NCBI GenBank assembly: GCA_946410455.1
Contig: CAMKAJ010000008.1
Span: forward strand, 1 to 64,000
Direction: 5' to 3'
Origin: an uncultured Bacteroidales bacterium
GTDB taxonomy: Bacteria > Bacteroidota > Bacteroidia > Bacteroidales > UBA932
DNA length: 64,000 nucleotides
The translations under genes and the position numbers were made by a program. Each line of letters begins with the position of its first letter. Within the stretch, counting starts at the first letter, position 1. Below, piece by piece: positions 34,837 through 44,336 of the stretch. The notes beneath the pieces were generated by a model that ran no database searches, was not told where the DNA came from, and was given only the letters and a program-made list of their open reading frames with translations.

Positions 34837-35465
34837 CCGTTTACTCCGGTTCGTTTGACCCGCTCCACATTGGGCATCAGGCAATTATGGAATACCTGAC
34901 GCGGGAGCGTGCCTTCGACTGGGTGTACCTTGTTATCTCTCCGCAGAATCCAATAAAAGACCCCGCCAAGGCCCTGAGCGGCGAGCAGCGCTACCGTGCA
35001 GCAATAGAAGCGGTGCGCAGGCATCCCGAGCTGCATGTCTGGGTAGATAACGTAGAGCTGGGCATGGAGCCGCCGCACTACACCATCCGCACCCTGGACG
35101 CACTCAAGAGACGCGAGCCGGAGAACGATTTTACTCTCATTGTGGGGGCGGACAATCTGGAGAACATTCACCGGTGGAGGGACTTCCCCCGCATACTCAA
35201 CGAATATGGGGTTGCCGTGTACCCCCGGAATGGCTTCGACTTGCCGCGCATACGCGAAACCTTATATAAAGAGATGCAGTATATCCCCTCCTCTTACACT
35301 CTGGATGCATCGTCTATGCACGACACTCCCGGAACAGTAGGCCTGGAGGACGTAGATAATCTCTTCCATATCAGCATCATCGACGCTCCTATTGTAAATA
35401 TCTCCTCCACGCAGATACGGGAAGCCCAGGCCCGTGGCGAGGATATGAGCCACTGGCTGATGTAA
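34827..35465 (+). CDS. nadD: nicotinate-nucleotide adenylyltransferase
   Basis: 212 aa nucleotidyltransferase with the N-terminal signature GSFDPLHIGH and the C-terminal ISSTQIR motif (SxTxIR). It adenylates nicotinate mononucleotide to deamido-NAD. The ATG lies inside gmk, 10 bp before the gmk stop. It ends 6 bp from the convergent RluA-type gene with no terminator visible between. Confidence 0.94.
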   Translation: MRIAVYSGSFDPLHIGHQAIMEYLTRERAFDWVYLVISPQNPIKDPAKALSGEQRYRAAIEAVRRHPELHVWVDNVELGMEPPHYTIRTLDALKRREPENDFTLIVGADNLENIHRWRDFPRILNEYGVAVYPRNGFDLPRIRETLYKEMQYIPSSYTLDASSMHDTPGTVGLEDVDNLFHISIIDAPIVNISSTQIREAQARGEDMSHWLM

Positions 35466-35471
35466 CAACAG

Positions 35472-36182
35472 CTATTCGTTCTCGATCAGGCGCTCCCAAC
35501 TTGCGGGCGGCGGAGCGATAATGTGAAGCTCGTCGTGCCTGACGGGGTGCTCAAGACGTATCTCGTGGGCATGCAGACAGATGCTTCCGTCCGGATTGGA
35601 GCGGGGTGCTCCATATTTGAGGTCTCCCTTGATGGGGCAGCCCAAGTTAGAGAGCTGGCAGCGTATTTGGTGATGCCGGCCAGTGAGCAGCTCTACTTCT
35701 ACCAGATGATAACGCTCGGTGCTACGCAGCCAGCGGTAATTCAGCTTTGCCAGTTTGGCGCCGGGGCGCTCGGTGGTTACGTAAGATTTATTCTTTGCTT
35801 CGTTTTTGATGAGCCAGTCTTCCAGATGGCCCTCTGCGGGCCGGGGCTTCTGGCAGCAGAGCGCCCAGTAGGTTTTGTGGGCGCCGCCATCGCGGAAGAT
35901 GATTCCCAGCCGGCCCAGCGCCTTGCTGGTTTTTGCAAAGACGCAGATACCGCTGACGGGGCGGTCGAGCCGGTGAGGAATCCCGAGGAACACTTGCCCG
36001 GGCTTGTTGTCGCGCCTGGCAATGAATGCTTTATAGGTTTCTGCAAGGCACTCGTCGCCAGTTTTGTCGCCCTGCGTTATCTCGCCGCTGCGTTTGTTTA
36101 TTACCAGCAGATGGTTGTCTTCGTAGAGAATACGTTCTTGCAGATCGGCGTATTCCTCCTCTGTAATAGTTCGGTACAGCAT
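35472..36182 (-). CDS. RluA-family pseudouridine synthase
   Basis: 236 aa, no S4 domain. Motif I contains the catalytic Asp in PHRLDRPVSGICVF. LLTGRHHQIRCQLSNLGCPIKGDLKYG (cited in part) is the conserved motif III region. Such enzymes isomerise specific uridines in rRNA or tRNA; the position is not predictable. The start is the ATG at 36182, 7 nt below a perfect -7 element. Confidence 0.9.
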   Translation of the reverse strand: MLYRTITEEEYADLQERILYEDNHLLVINKRSGEITQGDKTGDECLAETYKAFIARRDNKPGQVFLGIPHRLDRPVSGICVFAKTSKALGRLGIIFRDGGAHKTYWALCCQKPRPAEGHLEDWLIKNEAKNKSYVTTERPGAKLAKLNYRWLRSTERYHLVEVELLTGRHHQIRCQLSNLGCPIKGDLKYGAPRSNPDGSICLHAHEIRLEHPVRHDELHIIAPPPASWERLIENE

Positions 36183-36189
36183 ATCGCTA

Positions 36190-36197
36190 CAAATATA
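36190..36197 (-). promoter_or_regulatory. -7 element for the RluA-family gene
   Basis: Minus-strand TATATTTG, 7 nt before the ATG at 36182; nearly leaderless. Confidence 0.6.
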
Positions 36198-36207
36198 CTA
36201 ATTTATT

Positions 36208-36342
36208 TATTCCGCCAGCGGGTTATACGGTGGCAGAGAGCGGTCCGGCGTCACTCAGCCGCAGCCAGTAGCCCTGAGCGGCGGAAATAGCGAGGACGGA
36301 CGTAGCCGGATTACTCTCTGTCTGAGTACCGCCGGCGGAATG
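36208..36342. repeat. GC-rich nested imperfect palindrome (candidate structured RNA or MITE-like element)
   Basis: About 135 nt that folds on itself in nested order. Outer helix: TTCCGCC-A-GCGG (36210-36221) with CCGC-C-GGCGGAA (36329-36340). Second helix: CAGAGAG (36234-36240) with CTCTCTG (36314-36320). Third helix: TCCGGC (36244-36249) with GCCGGA (36305-36310), separated from the second by a symmetric 3x3 loop. Inner hairpin: CTCAG (36254-36258) with CTGAG (36274-36278). The flanks are AT-rich. No ORF or known RNA family was recognised. It lies between the RluA gene promoter and the dnaK control region. Confidence 0.6.
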
Positions 36343-36355
36343 TGACAATTTGTCA
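36343..36355. promoter_or_regulatory. perfect palindrome in the dnaK control region
   Basis: TGACAA-T-TTGTCA. Its TTTG (36349-36352) lies 21 nt before an AAGATTTG box (36374-36381, one base off the -7 consensus). The palindrome would therefore cover the -33 contact of the dnaK promoter, the position of a heat-shock operator. Confidence 0.5.
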
Positions 36356-36394
36356 GCAAATCGGCAATGGCAAAAGATTTGATGAAAGAAGATG

Positions 36395-36414
36395 CGGACC
36401 GCAAAGAAGGTCCG
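36395..36414 (+). other. hairpin in the dnaK mRNA leader
   Basis: CGGACC-N8-GGTCCG, 33 nt before the dnaK ATG and inside the predicted leader. It might tune translation, but no temperature-sensor behaviour can be read from sequence. Confidence 0.4.
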
Positions 36415-36447
36415 GAGATTTAGAAATAATTAAAAGGAATTAAGAAT

Positions 36448-38367
36448 ATGGGAAAAATTATTGGAATCGACCTCGGCACCACCAATTCATGTGTGGCCGT
36501 AATGGAAGGCAATCAGCCTACAGTTATTATCAATGACGAAGGCGCCCGCACCACGCCGTCTGTCGTTGCATTCACAGAGAACGGAGAACGCAAAGTCGGC
36601 TCTCCCGCAAAGCGTCAGGCGATCACCAATCCTGGCAATACTATCTTCTCTATCAAGCGTTTCATGGGCGAGACCTACGACCAGGTGAGCAAAGAAGTCT
36701 CCCGCGTTCCTTATAAGGTACAAAGGGGCGACAACAATACTCCCCGTGTAGATATCAACGGAAGGCTCTACAGCCCCCAGGAGATTTCTGCTATCATTCT
36801 CCAGAAGATGAAGAAGACCGCAGAGGACTACCTGCGCCAGCCTGTCACTGAGGCCGTCATTACCGTGCCGGCATACTTCTCCGACAGCCAGCGCCAGGCC
36901 ACCAAAGAGGCGGGCAAAATTGCAGGTCTCGACGTAAAACGTATCATCAATGAGCCTACCGCAGCCGCACTGGCATACGGTCTGGACAAAAAGAACAAGA
37001 ACATGAAGGTCGCGGTTTACGACCTGGGCGGCGGCACCTTCGATATCTCCATCCTGGAGCTCGGAGACGGCGTCTTTGAGGTCCGCTCCACCAATGGCGA
37101 CACACACCTTGGCGGCGACGACTTCGACCAGGCCATTATCGACTGGCTCGCATCCGAATTCGCATCCGAGAACGGCGGCCTGGACCTCAAGAAAGATCCT
37201 ATGGCACTGCAGAGACTCAAAGAAGCTGCCGAGAAGGCAAAGATCGAGCTATCCAACGCAGTGAGCGCAGAGATCAACCTCCCTTACATCACCGCTGTTG
37301 ACGGCATGCCCAAGCACCTTGTGAAGACCCTCAGCCGCGCCAAGTTCGAAGCTCTTTGCGACGACCTCTTCCACCGCAGCATCGAACCTTGCCGCAAGGC
37401 CCTCGAAGACGCTAAGTTGAGCGCCTCCCAGATCGATGAGGTCCTGCTCGTAGGTGGCAGCACCCGTATCCCCAAGGTTCAGGAGCTGGTGAAGGAGTTC
37501 TTCGGCAAAGAGCCCAACAAGAGCGTGAATCCTGACGAGGTAGTTGCAATCGGCGCCGCCATCCAGGGTGGAGTGCTCACCGGTGACGTGAAGGACGTTC
37601 TGCTTCTGGACGTTACCCCTCTGAGCCTCGGTATCGAGACCCTCGGTGGAGTGATGACCAAGCTCATCGAGTCCAACACCACCATCCCTGCCAAAAAGAG
37701 CCAGGTGTTCAGCACTGCGGCCGATAATCAGCCCAGCGTAGAGATCCGCGTACTCCAGGGCGAGCGCCCCATGGCAAAGGACAACAAGCAGATCGGCGTC
37801 TTCCATCTGGACGGCATTGCTCCCGCGCCTCGCGGCATCCCTCAGATCGAGGTAAGCTTCGATATCGACGCCAACGGTATCTTGAGCGTTTCCGCCAAGG
37901 ACAAGGCGACCGGCAAGGAGCAGAGCATCCGCATCGAGGCCAGCAGCGGCCTGAGTGACGCAGAAATCCAGCGTATGCGCGACGAGGCCAAGGCTAACGA
38001 GGAGGCCGACAAGGCTGAGAAAGAGCGCGTAGATAAGGTAAACAACGCAGACGCCATGGTCTTCCAGACCGAAAAGAACCTCAAGGAGTACGGCGACAAG
38101 ATTCCTGCCGAGAAGAAGTCAGCTATCGAGAATGCTTGTTCCGAGCTCAAGAAGGCCGTGGAAGCCAAAGACCTCGGCGCTATAGACCGCTACAATTCCG
38201 AGCTTGAAGCTGCATGGCATGCCGCATCCGAAGATATGGCCAAAGCCGCACAGGGTGGCCCTCAGGGGCCTGCCGGCGGTGCCGGATTCAATCCCGGAGC
38301 TCAGGGTGGTCCTCAGGGCGGTCCCGGCCCGGACTACGGGGACAATAACCAGCCTGACGAACAATAA
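36448..38367 (+). CDS. dnaK: molecular chaperone DnaK (Hsp70)
   Basis: 639 aa. The ATPase domain begins [16 protein letters not shown] and has [14 protein letters not shown] and [16 protein letters not shown]. The substrate domain follows the linker [18 protein letters not shown]. The C-terminal tail is Gly/Pro/Gln-rich and ends QPDEQ rather than the EEVK-like tail seen in many bacteria. It folds nascent and stressed proteins with DnaJ and GrpE, which are not in the window. It is monocistronic, with a complex upstream control region and a 13-bp terminator hairpin. Confidence 0.98.
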   Translation: MGKIIGIDLGTTNSCVAVMEGNQPTVIINDEGARTTPSVVAFTENGERKVGSPAKRQAITNPGNTIFSIKRFMGETYDQVSKEVSRVPYKVQRGDNNTPRVDINGRLYSPQEISAIILQKMKKTAEDYLRQPVTEAVITVPAYFSDSQRQATKEAGKIAGLDVKRIINEPTAAALAYGLDKKNKNMKVAVYDLGGGTFDISILELGDGVFEVRSTNGDTHLGGDDFDQAIIDWLASEFASENGGLDLKKDPMALQRLKEAAEKAKIELSNAVSAEINLPYITAVDGMPKHLVKTLSRAKFEALCDDLFHRSIEPCRKALEDAKLSASQIDEVLLVGGSTRIPKVQELVKEFFGKEPNKSVNPDEVVAIGAAIQGGVLTGDVKDVLLLDVTPLSLGIETLGGVMTKLIESNTTIPAKKSQVFSTAADNQPSVEIRVLQGERPMAKDNKQIGVFHLDGIAPAPRGIPQIEVSFDIDANGILSVSAKDKATGKEQSIRIEASSGLSDAEIQRMRDEAKANEEADKAEKERVDKVNNADAMVFQTEKNLKEYGDKIPAEKKSAIENACSELKKAVEAKDLGAIDRYNSELEAAWHAASEDMAKAAQGGPQGPAGGAGFNPGAQGGPQGGPGPDYGDNNQPDEQ

Positions 38368-38398
38368 AAAAGTGGAGCTCGATGGGCTCCACTTTTTT
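38366..38398 (+). terminator. strong bidirectional terminator after dnaK
   Basis: A 13-bp perfect stem: AAAAAAGTGGAGC (38366-38378) with GCTCCACTTTTTT (38386-38398), starting inside the dnaK stop codon. Confidence 0.9.
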
Positions 38399-38526
38399 AT
38401 TGTTCATTACCGAACTTTCGTTAGGCACACTCGATAGACGGGCTGGGACTCCCCCACCTTAGAGGATTGACAGCCTCTCACAGTCCTTTTCCGACCGCTT
38501 TTCGTACAGTAAGACACAGCGACTGC
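38399..38526. other. non-coding stretch after dnaK with a nested hairpin
   Basis: No gene seen. GGACT (38446-38450) and AGTCC (38482-38486) enclose AGAGG-N8-CCTCT (38461-38478), followed by TTTT, a possible weak second terminator. The rest is unremarkable up to the tandem repeats. Confidence 0.4.
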
Positions 38527-38667
38527 TCCTACCCCCGCAGCAACATGGGACGGCGGGCGCAAAAAGGCCAGTTTCCGTTCCTACCCCCGCAGCAACATGG
38601 GACGGCGGGAGCAAAAATGCCGGTTTCCGTTCCTACCCCCGCAACAGAATGGGACGGCGGGAGCAGA
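38527..38667. repeat. three tandem copies of a 52-bp intergenic repeat
   Basis: Units start at 38527, 38579 and 38631. Units 1 and 2 differ at about three positions; unit 3 is more diverged and fades after about 36 bp. Each unit holds an internal inverted repeat, CCCGC ... GCGGG, around CAACATGGGACG. Units abut without spacers, so this is not a CRISPR. The repeats lie between dnaK and the 3' end of an AraC gene and code for nothing recognisable. Confidence 0.85.
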
Positions 38668-38702
38668 AGTTTTCCTCGGGCGGGAGAGGAGAGAAACTAG
38701 CG

Positions 38703-39659
38703 TCACGTTAGCTTCTTTAGGGAGCGCAAATACTCGCTGGGGGTGGTGTGCTCGTTGAGCTTGAAAGCCATGTTGAATGAAACGGTAGAATGGAAGCCGC
38801 TCATCTCTGCGACCTCGCTCATCCTGAGTTTCTCATCCTTCTTCAGCAACTCTACAGCATATCGAACGCGGTAATAATTGAGCAACTGGTTAAAGTTCCG
38901 GCCGGCATGAAAATTAATTGCCTTGGAAAGATACAAGCGGTTCGTACGCGTCATGCGCGAAAGGTCCTCCAGGGCAAAGTCGTCTTGAAGATAAGGTTTC
39001 TTGGTCTCCATTATCCTAAGGACATCATTGAACAACACTGCAGAACGGCTGTCGGAATCTACATAATCAACCGGCGCGTTGCTGCCAGCCCCTTTCTGCG
39101 CTTGTTTAATAAGCTTCTCTTTTTTCTTTCCAAGAAACACGGTGCTGCGCGTGCGGATTCTATAGAATTGAAGCACAAAGAATGTAGCAAAAACCGCAAG
39201 CAAACACCATCCTCCAGCTATAGAAGACTGCAACGCGCACAAACACACTCCGCAAAACAATAAGGCGGAAGAATGAATAAGGCAAAGGTAGTCCAGCGCC
39301 CCGTTCCATACCGTTGACGCCATAAACAACTGAGGGACTTCCCCAAAATGGCAGACACTGCGATGAATCATAAAGCAAAACAACAGCATAGCGCCAGCAA
39401 CCACGAGCAACCACGGCGGCACGACCAGCAGCTTGAGAGCTAAAACCATCACAACCCACACAGCACAGGCGGCCAAGGAGGGCTGGATATCCTCATGCGG
39501 CAGCGGATACAGAATCAGTATCAGCAAAGAGCACCACAAGTCCAGAGCCAGCACTGTGGACAGCATCCCGGCAGCAAAGTAATCAAAAACAGACAGAAGC
39601 GGCATCAGCAGCAGCGCAGTCAGCCGCATCAATTTGTGGAGACGAATTTTAATTTTCAT
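38703..39659 (-). CDS. AraC-family regulator with an N-terminal membrane domain
   Basis: 318 aa from the ATG at 39659. A -7 element lies 8 nt upstream; the in-frame ATG at 39692 is above the promoter and excluded. Residues about 8-165 contain five or six hydrophobic segments, then a basic linker (FLGKKKEKLIKQ). The C-terminal AraC domain reads FALEDLSRMTRTNRLYLSKA and EVAEMSGFHSTVSFNMAF, ending TTPSEYLRSL. It is probably a membrane-anchored sensor regulator of unknown signal. A perfect inverted repeat spans its promoter. Confidence 0.83.
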   Translation of the reverse strand: MKIKIRLHKLMRLTALLLMPLLSVFDYFAAGMLSTVLALDLWCSLLILILYPLPHEDIQPSLAACAVWVVMVLALKLLVVPPWLLVVAGAMLLFCFMIHRSVCHFGEVPQLFMASTVWNGALDYLCLIHSSALLFCGVCLCALQSSIAGGWCLLAVFATFFVLQFYRIRTRSTVFLGKKKEKLIKQAQKGAGSNAPVDYVDSDSRSAVLFNDVLRIMETKKPYLQDDFALEDLSRMTRTNRLYLSKAINFHAGRNFNQLLNYYRVRYAVELLKKDEKLRMSEVAEMSGFHSTVSFNMAFKLNEHTTPSEYLRSLKKLT

Positions 39660-39660
39660 A

Positions 39661-39689
39661 ACGGAGCCAAAGATATCCAATGGCTCCGT
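39661..39689. promoter_or_regulatory. inverted repeat spanning the membrane-AraC promoter
   Basis: ACGGAGCC (39661-39668) and GGCTCCGT (39682-39689), perfect arms with a 13-nt spacer, bracket the -7 element. It could be an autoregulatory operator or a hairpin at the 3' end of the upstream yitT transcript; no T-run follows. Confidence 0.5.
39668..39675 (-). promoter_or_regulatory. -7 element for the membrane-AraC gene
   Basis: Minus-strand TATCTTTG, 8 nt before the ATG at 39659. Confidence 0.6.
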
Positions 39690-39725
39690 CATTCAGGGGG
39701 TAAAAAGAGGGGTATTTTTAATTAT

Positions 39726-40691
39726 TTACGATTCTTTCGAAACATTAACTTTTGTCCCCCTGACTTTCTCCTTAATACGGTCGAATCCCTTACCGTAAAC
39801 TCCTGTCACAGAGGACACCGAGAGAAAAGCATTAGGATCTACGCTCTTAACCATACGGAGCAAAATGCTGAGGTCTGATTTGCGGGTAAGGACCATAAGA
39901 ACCTCAGTAGCATTCTTAGTGTACCAACCTTTACCGTCGAGCACAGTTACACCGCGATGAAGGTCGCGCGTTATCATGTCTGCAATCTCTGCATATTTCT
40001 GAGAAAGGATAAACAACTGAACCGACTGGCGGGAGCCGGAAAGATACAGGTCAAGAACAGTGCTATTGACGACAACCAAGATGAAACCATACACCACGGT
40101 CGTCACTTTCTCCGTCCAGGGAAGCAGTTCACCGTCTGCAGAATAGGAAGGCACAATAACAGAAGACAGAATAATCACCACATCCATCCACAAAATCATC
40201 CGTCCCGGCGAAACATTGCGGTATTTATTAACAATAAGCGCAATAATGTCCGTGCCACCAGTACTGCCGCCCTGCGACATAGTCATTCCTATACCCACAC
40301 CTACAAGGATGCCGCCCATTATGGTACTCATAAGCTTACCATTATCGACCGCCAGGGTCTGGGTAATCTCCGAAGGGATAAAGCCTTGCAAGACGTTGAG
40401 GCCAATTGACGCAAGGATGACCGCATACACAGTCTTGCCGCCAAAACTCTTGCCCAAAACAAACAAGGCGATAATGAGCAAAATAGCGTTCACCGCAAAA
40501 TATGTAGTACCAATTTTTATGGCGCCCTGCGTAGCATATTGCACTATAGCCGCCATACCGGACACTCCACCGCCAACCAGGTTGTTTGGAATAAGGAAGA
40601 GAATCCAACCCAACACATACAGAAGGATGCCAAGAGTAACCAAGGCGTATTCCTTAACAAAAACAAACGCAGATTTTTTACTTAGCGGCAT
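39726..40691 (-). CDS. YitT-family membrane protein (DUF161 + DUF2179), downstream paralogue
   Basis: 321 aa. About five to six membrane helices carry the YitT motifs NNLVGGGVSGMAAI and [19 protein letters not shown], followed by a cytoplasmic DUF2179 domain (HRGVTVLDGKGWYTKNATEVLMV). The family is widespread and its function unknown, though transport or cyclic-nucleotide sensing has been suggested for the C-terminal domain. The ATG lies 14 bp inside the preceding yitT paralogue. Confidence 0.87.
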   Translation of the reverse strand: MPLSKKSAFVFVKEYALVTLGILLYVLGWILFLIPNNLVGGGVSGMAAIVQYATQGAIKIGTTYFAVNAILLIIALFVLGKSFGGKTVYAVILASIGLNVLQGFIPSEITQTLAVDNGKLMSTIMGGILVGVGIGMTMSQGGSTGGTDIIALIVNKYRNVSPGRMILWMDVVIILSSVIVPSYSADGELLPWTEKVTTVVYGFILVVVNSTVLDLYLSGSRQSVQLFILSQKYAEIADMITRDLHRGVTVLDGKGWYTKNATEVLMVLTRKSDLSILLRMVKSVDPNAFLSVSSVTGVYGKGFDRIKEKVRGTKVNVSKES

Positions 40692-41604
40692 TTTTCTTCT
40701 TAGGTTTAGTCAATCCGGCTTTGATTTCCTCAAAGCCCTCACCATAAACATTATTTGTAGGCGACACAGACATGAAAGCACGCGGATCTATGTCTTTGAT
40801 AACCTTGGATAGCTGAGGGAACTCCTTCTGGCTGATGATGATAAGAAGCACATCCCGATTCTGCTTGGTATACCATCCCGTAGCTTTGAGTACCGTTACA
40901 CCGCGAGACATTACATCGGTTATATAATCTGCAATCTCACCGCTCCTATGAGAGAATACCAAGAGCTGATAGGAAGACTTCTTTCCTCCCACCACAAAGT
41001 CGATAATCAAGGAGAATGTAACTACTTCGATCAGACCGTAGCAGGCATCCGAGAAAGTCTTGTCGGGCAAAAAAAGCAGTAAAGAAATAATCACCAGGTC
41101 TGAAATCAAGAACGCTGAGCTCAACGCCACCGGCCAGTACTTGTTGACCATCAGCGCCACGATGTCCGTACCGCCAGTACTGCCTCCATAGCGCATGGCA
41201 AGACCTATACCTACAGCCTCGCAAGCACCTGCAATCACGGGAATCAGAATCGTCTCCTGCACATAAAAGAACTCCCCTGGTACGCTGTGCAAAAAAGACG
41301 CGCCGGCAAGAAACTCCATCAGCAAAGAAGAGACCGCAATGCAATAAATAGTCTTGAAGCCAAATCCTATACCCATAGCCAGCACAGCCACAATAATCAA
41401 AATTGCATTGACGACAATATATGAATACTGTGCCTGAATAAGGCCGTCTGTGGCGTACTGGATAATGGTACAAAGTCCCATCATACCGCCAGCAGACATA
41501 CCGTTGGGAATCATGAACCCCTCCCAGCAGAACGAAAAAACAAAGCATGCTGCAGTAAGGGCCAGATACTCCCAAACTTTCTTTAACACAAGTTTTGCAC
41601 TCAT
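40678..41604 (-). CDS. YitT-family membrane protein (DUF161 + DUF2179), upstream paralogue
   Basis: 308 aa, same architecture as the next gene: [34 protein letters not shown], then DUF2179 with [22 protein letters not shown]. The two are clearly tandem duplicates that have diverged. The ATG overlaps the leuS stop by ATGA (41601-41604), and the gene overlaps its paralogue by 14 bp, so all three are translated as a coupled set. Confidence 0.87.
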   Translation of the reverse strand: MSAKLVLKKVWEYLALTAACFVFSFCWEGFMIPNGMSAGGMMGLCTIIQYATDGLIQAQYSYIVVNAILIIVAVLAMGIGFGFKTIYCIAVSSLLMEFLAGASFLHSVPGEFFYVQETILIPVIAGACEAVGIGLAMRYGGSTGGTDIVALMVNKYWPVALSSAFLISDLVIISLLLFLPDKTFSDACYGLIEVVTFSLIIDFVVGGKKSSYQLLVFSHRSGEIADYITDVMSRGVTVLKATGWYTKQNRDVLLIIISQKEFPQLSKVIKDIDPRAFMSVSPTNNVYGEGFEEIKAGLTKPKKKNAAK

Positions 41605-44330
41605 TTTACAACTATGTTAACGATTCTACCCGGGACTACTATAACCTTCACAATCTGCTGATCTCCAACATACTTGGGTGTGGCAGGATTGGAACGCACG
41701 GCTGCCTCTACCTCTGCGGGATTGGCGCTCTTGGGCATATCTACGGTAAAGCGCATCTTGCCGTTGAACTGCACGGGGTATGTAACATTATCCTCGGCGG
41801 CCAGCGCAGGAATGAACTCCGGGAACACGGCGTCGGCCACAGAGCCTTCGTGACCAAGGCGCTCCCACAGTTCCTCGGCAATATGCGGAGCAAATGGGCA
41901 GAGCAAAACTACCAAAGGCTCCAGAATTTCCCGCTTGTCGCACTTGAGGGCCGTAAGCTCATTAACCGCTATCATAAAGGCACTTATGGTAGTGTTATAA
42001 GAGAAGTTCTCTATGTCGTCCTGCTCCTTGCCAATGAGTTTATGCAGCACCTTGAGTTCCTCTGCAGATGCCTTCTCGTCGGTCACCAGCCACTCGGTCT
42101 TGTTGTAATAGAGCCTCCAAAACTTCTTAAGGAAGCGGTTCACTCCGTCAATTCCCTTGGTATCCCAGGGCTTGCTCTGCTCCACGGGGCCGAGGAACAT
42201 CTCGTAAAGCCTAAGGGTATCAGCGCCGTAAGTGTCGCAGATAAGGTCGGGGTTCACCACGTTGTACATAGACTTGCTCATCTTCTCTATGGCCCAGCCA
42301 CAGCGGTACTCCCCTTCTTCCAGGATGAATTCTGCATCAGCGAACTCCGGGCGCCATGCGCGGAAAGCATCGAGATCAAGCTTGTCGTTGTACACTATAT
42401 TTACATCCACGTGTATCTCCGTAGTTTCGTAGTCTTTACGTAGTCCCTCAGACACAAAGGTGTTGGTACCGACGATTCGATAGACAAAGTTGGAGCGTCC
42501 CTGAATCATACCCTGGTTCACAAGCTTGCGGAATGGTTCGTCCTCGCAAACATAGCCCAGGTCGAAAAGGAACTTGTTCCAGAAACGGGAGTAGATAAGA
42601 TGCCCCGTAGCATGCTCAGTACCACCCACATAGAGATCTACGGAACGCCAGTAGTCATTGGCCTCCCGCGACACCAGGGCCTCGCCGTTGTGAGGATCCA
42701 TGTAACGCAGATAGTATGCGCTCGAACCGGCGAACCCTGGCATAGTGGAAGTCTCCAGAGGATATCCCTTGTAGGTCCAGTTCTTGGCCCGCGCGAGAGG
42801 AGCATCGCCCGTAGGCTTGAAAGACTCTATTTCCGGGAGGCGAAGAGGCAGGTCAGCCTCATCTACCGCACAAGCGATACCATCTTTGTAATAGATGGGG
42901 AACGGTTCGCCCCAGTAGCGCTGGCGCGAGAAAATGGCGTCACGCAGACGGAAATTTGTTTTGCGGCGGCCAAGCCCCTTCTGCTCTACATAATCCTTGG
43001 CGGCCTCGATGGCCTCCTTCACATCCATCCCATTGAGGAATCCTGAGTTGCACATCTTGCCCTCTTTTGCGTCGAAAGATTCTTCGCTCACGTCGCAGCC
43101 CTCGATAATAGGAACGATGGGCAGTTCAAACTTGCGTGCGAAGGCATAATCGCGGCTGTCATGAGCAGGCACTGCCATAATGGCACCGGTGCCATAGCCA
43201 GCAAGCACGTACTCCGAAATCCAGATAGGAATCTGCTCACCGGTGAGAGGATTCACACCGTATGAGCCTGAGAATACGCCGCTTACGCTCTTTGTCTCCG
43301 CGATGCGCTCGCGCTCGGTCTTCTTCTTGACTTCCTGGACGTAAGCAGCCACGGCCTCCTTACGGTCGGCCGCTGTAAGCTCTTCAACCAGCTCGCTTTC
43401 AGGGGCAAGCACCATGAATGTAACACCGAATATAGTATCTACGCGCGTGGTAAAAATAGTTACAGGCTTGTGGCGCCCGTTGCAAATAGTGTCGAACACA
43501 ACCTCGGTGCCATCTGAACGGCCGATCCAGTTGCGCTGCATCTCCTTGAGCGAATCGCTCCAGTCCAGACGGTCCAGAGACTCCAGGAGCCGCTCAGCAT
43601 AGGCAGACACCCTCAGCTGCCATTGAGTCATCTTTTTCTGGACCACAGGGAAACCGCCACGCACCGAGAGGCCGTCCTTGACCTCGTCGTTTGCGAGGAC
43701 CGTTCCAAGCCCCTCGCACCAGTTTACGGACGTTTCTCCCTGATAAGCAATACGATAGCGCATCAGAATATCGGACTTCTCCTTCTCTGTTGCAGCAGCC
43801 CATGCCGCAGGGGTAATATCCTCGTAACCCTGCGACTCTATGCGGGAGACCAGCTCTGCAATGGGACGGGCCTTACCGGCGGCCGGGTCGTACCAGCTGT
43901 CGAACATCTTGAGGAAGGCCCACTGTGTCCATTTGTAGAACTCCGGATCGCAAGTGCGCACTTCCCTGTCCCAGTCGTAAGAGAAACCTATGCGGTCTAG
44001 CTGGCTGCGATACCGCGCTACGTTCTCGTTGGTGGTCTTCTCGGGGTGCTGGCCGGTCTGGATAGCATATTGCTCTGCCGGCAGTCCGAATGCATCATAG
44101 CCCATGGGGTGCAGCACGTTATAACCCTTCAGCCGCTTGTATCTGGAATAAATATCGCTTGCAATGTATCCGAGAGGATGCCCGACGTGCAGTCCCGCTC
44201 CGGAAGGATAAGGGAACATGTCCAGCACGTAATACTTGGGTTTGGACGGATTCTCAACCGCCTTAAAGGTCTTCTCGGAGGCCCATCTGGCCTGCCACTT
44301 ACTCTCGATTGACTTAAAATCGTATTCCAT
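41601..44330 (-). CDS. leuS: leucyl-tRNA synthetase
   Basis: 909 aa class Ia synthetase. The HIGH-type motif is [10 protein letters not shown] near residue 45, the editing domain lies at about 225-430, and the KMSKS loop is [14 protein letters not shown] near 700. A C-terminal anticodon-binding domain ends with the small [15 protein letters not shown] extension. It charges tRNA-Leu. It starts 6 bp after the M28-like/TonB gene in a run of tightly spaced minus-strand genes. Confidence 0.97.
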   Translation of the reverse strand: MEYDFKSIESKWQARWASEKTFKAVENPSKPKYYVLDMFPYPSGAGLHVGHPLGYIASDIYSRYKRLKGYNVLHPMGYDAFGLPAEQYAIQTGQHPEKTTNENVARYRSQLDRIGFSYDWDREVRTCDPEFYKWTQWAFLKMFDSWYDPAAGKARPIAELVSRIESQGYEDITPAAWAAATEKEKSDILMRYRIAYQGETSVNWCEGLGTVLANDEVKDGLSVRGGFPVVQKKMTQWQLRVSAYAERLLESLDRLDWSDSLKEMQRNWIGRSDGTEVVFDTICNGRHKPVTIFTTRVDTIFGVTFMVLAPESELVEELTAADRKEAVAAYVQEVKKKTERERIAETKSVSGVFSGSYGVNPLTGEQIPIWISEYVLAGYGTGAIMAVPAHDSRDYAFARKFELPIVPIIEGCDVSEESFDAKEGKMCNSGFLNGMDVKEAIEAAKDYVEQKGLGRRKTNFRLRDAIFSRQRYWGEPFPIYYKDGIACAVDEADLPLRLPEIESFKPTGDAPLARAKNWTYKGYPLETSTMPGFAGSSAYYLRYMDPHNGEALVSREANDYWRSVDLYVGGTEHATGHLIYSRFWNKFLFDLGYVCEDEPFRKLVNQGMIQGRSNFVYRIVGTNTFVSEGLRKDYETTEIHVDVNIVYNDKLDLDAFRAWRPEFADAEFILEEGEYRCGWAIEKMSKSMYNVVNPDLICDTYGADTLRLYEMFLGPVEQSKPWDTKGIDGVNRFLKKFWRLYYNKTEWLVTDEKASAEELKVLHKLIGKEQDDIENFSYNTTISAFMIAVNELTALKCDKREILEPLVVLLCPFAPHIAEELWERLGHEGSVADAVFPEFIPALAAEDNVTYPVQFNGKMRFTVDMPKSANPAEVEAAVRSNPATPKYVGDQQIVKVIVVPGRIVNIVVK

Positions 44331-44336
44331 ATATCA

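Noticed and set aside
38527..38667. CRISPR array
   Set aside because: The repeats abut directly with no unique spacers, there are only three units, and no cas genes are near.
38467..38700. 77-aa plus-strand ORF across the 52-bp repeats
   Set aside because: Its sequence merely reflects the DNA repeats; the 52-bp period is not a multiple of three, so each unit is read in a different frame.
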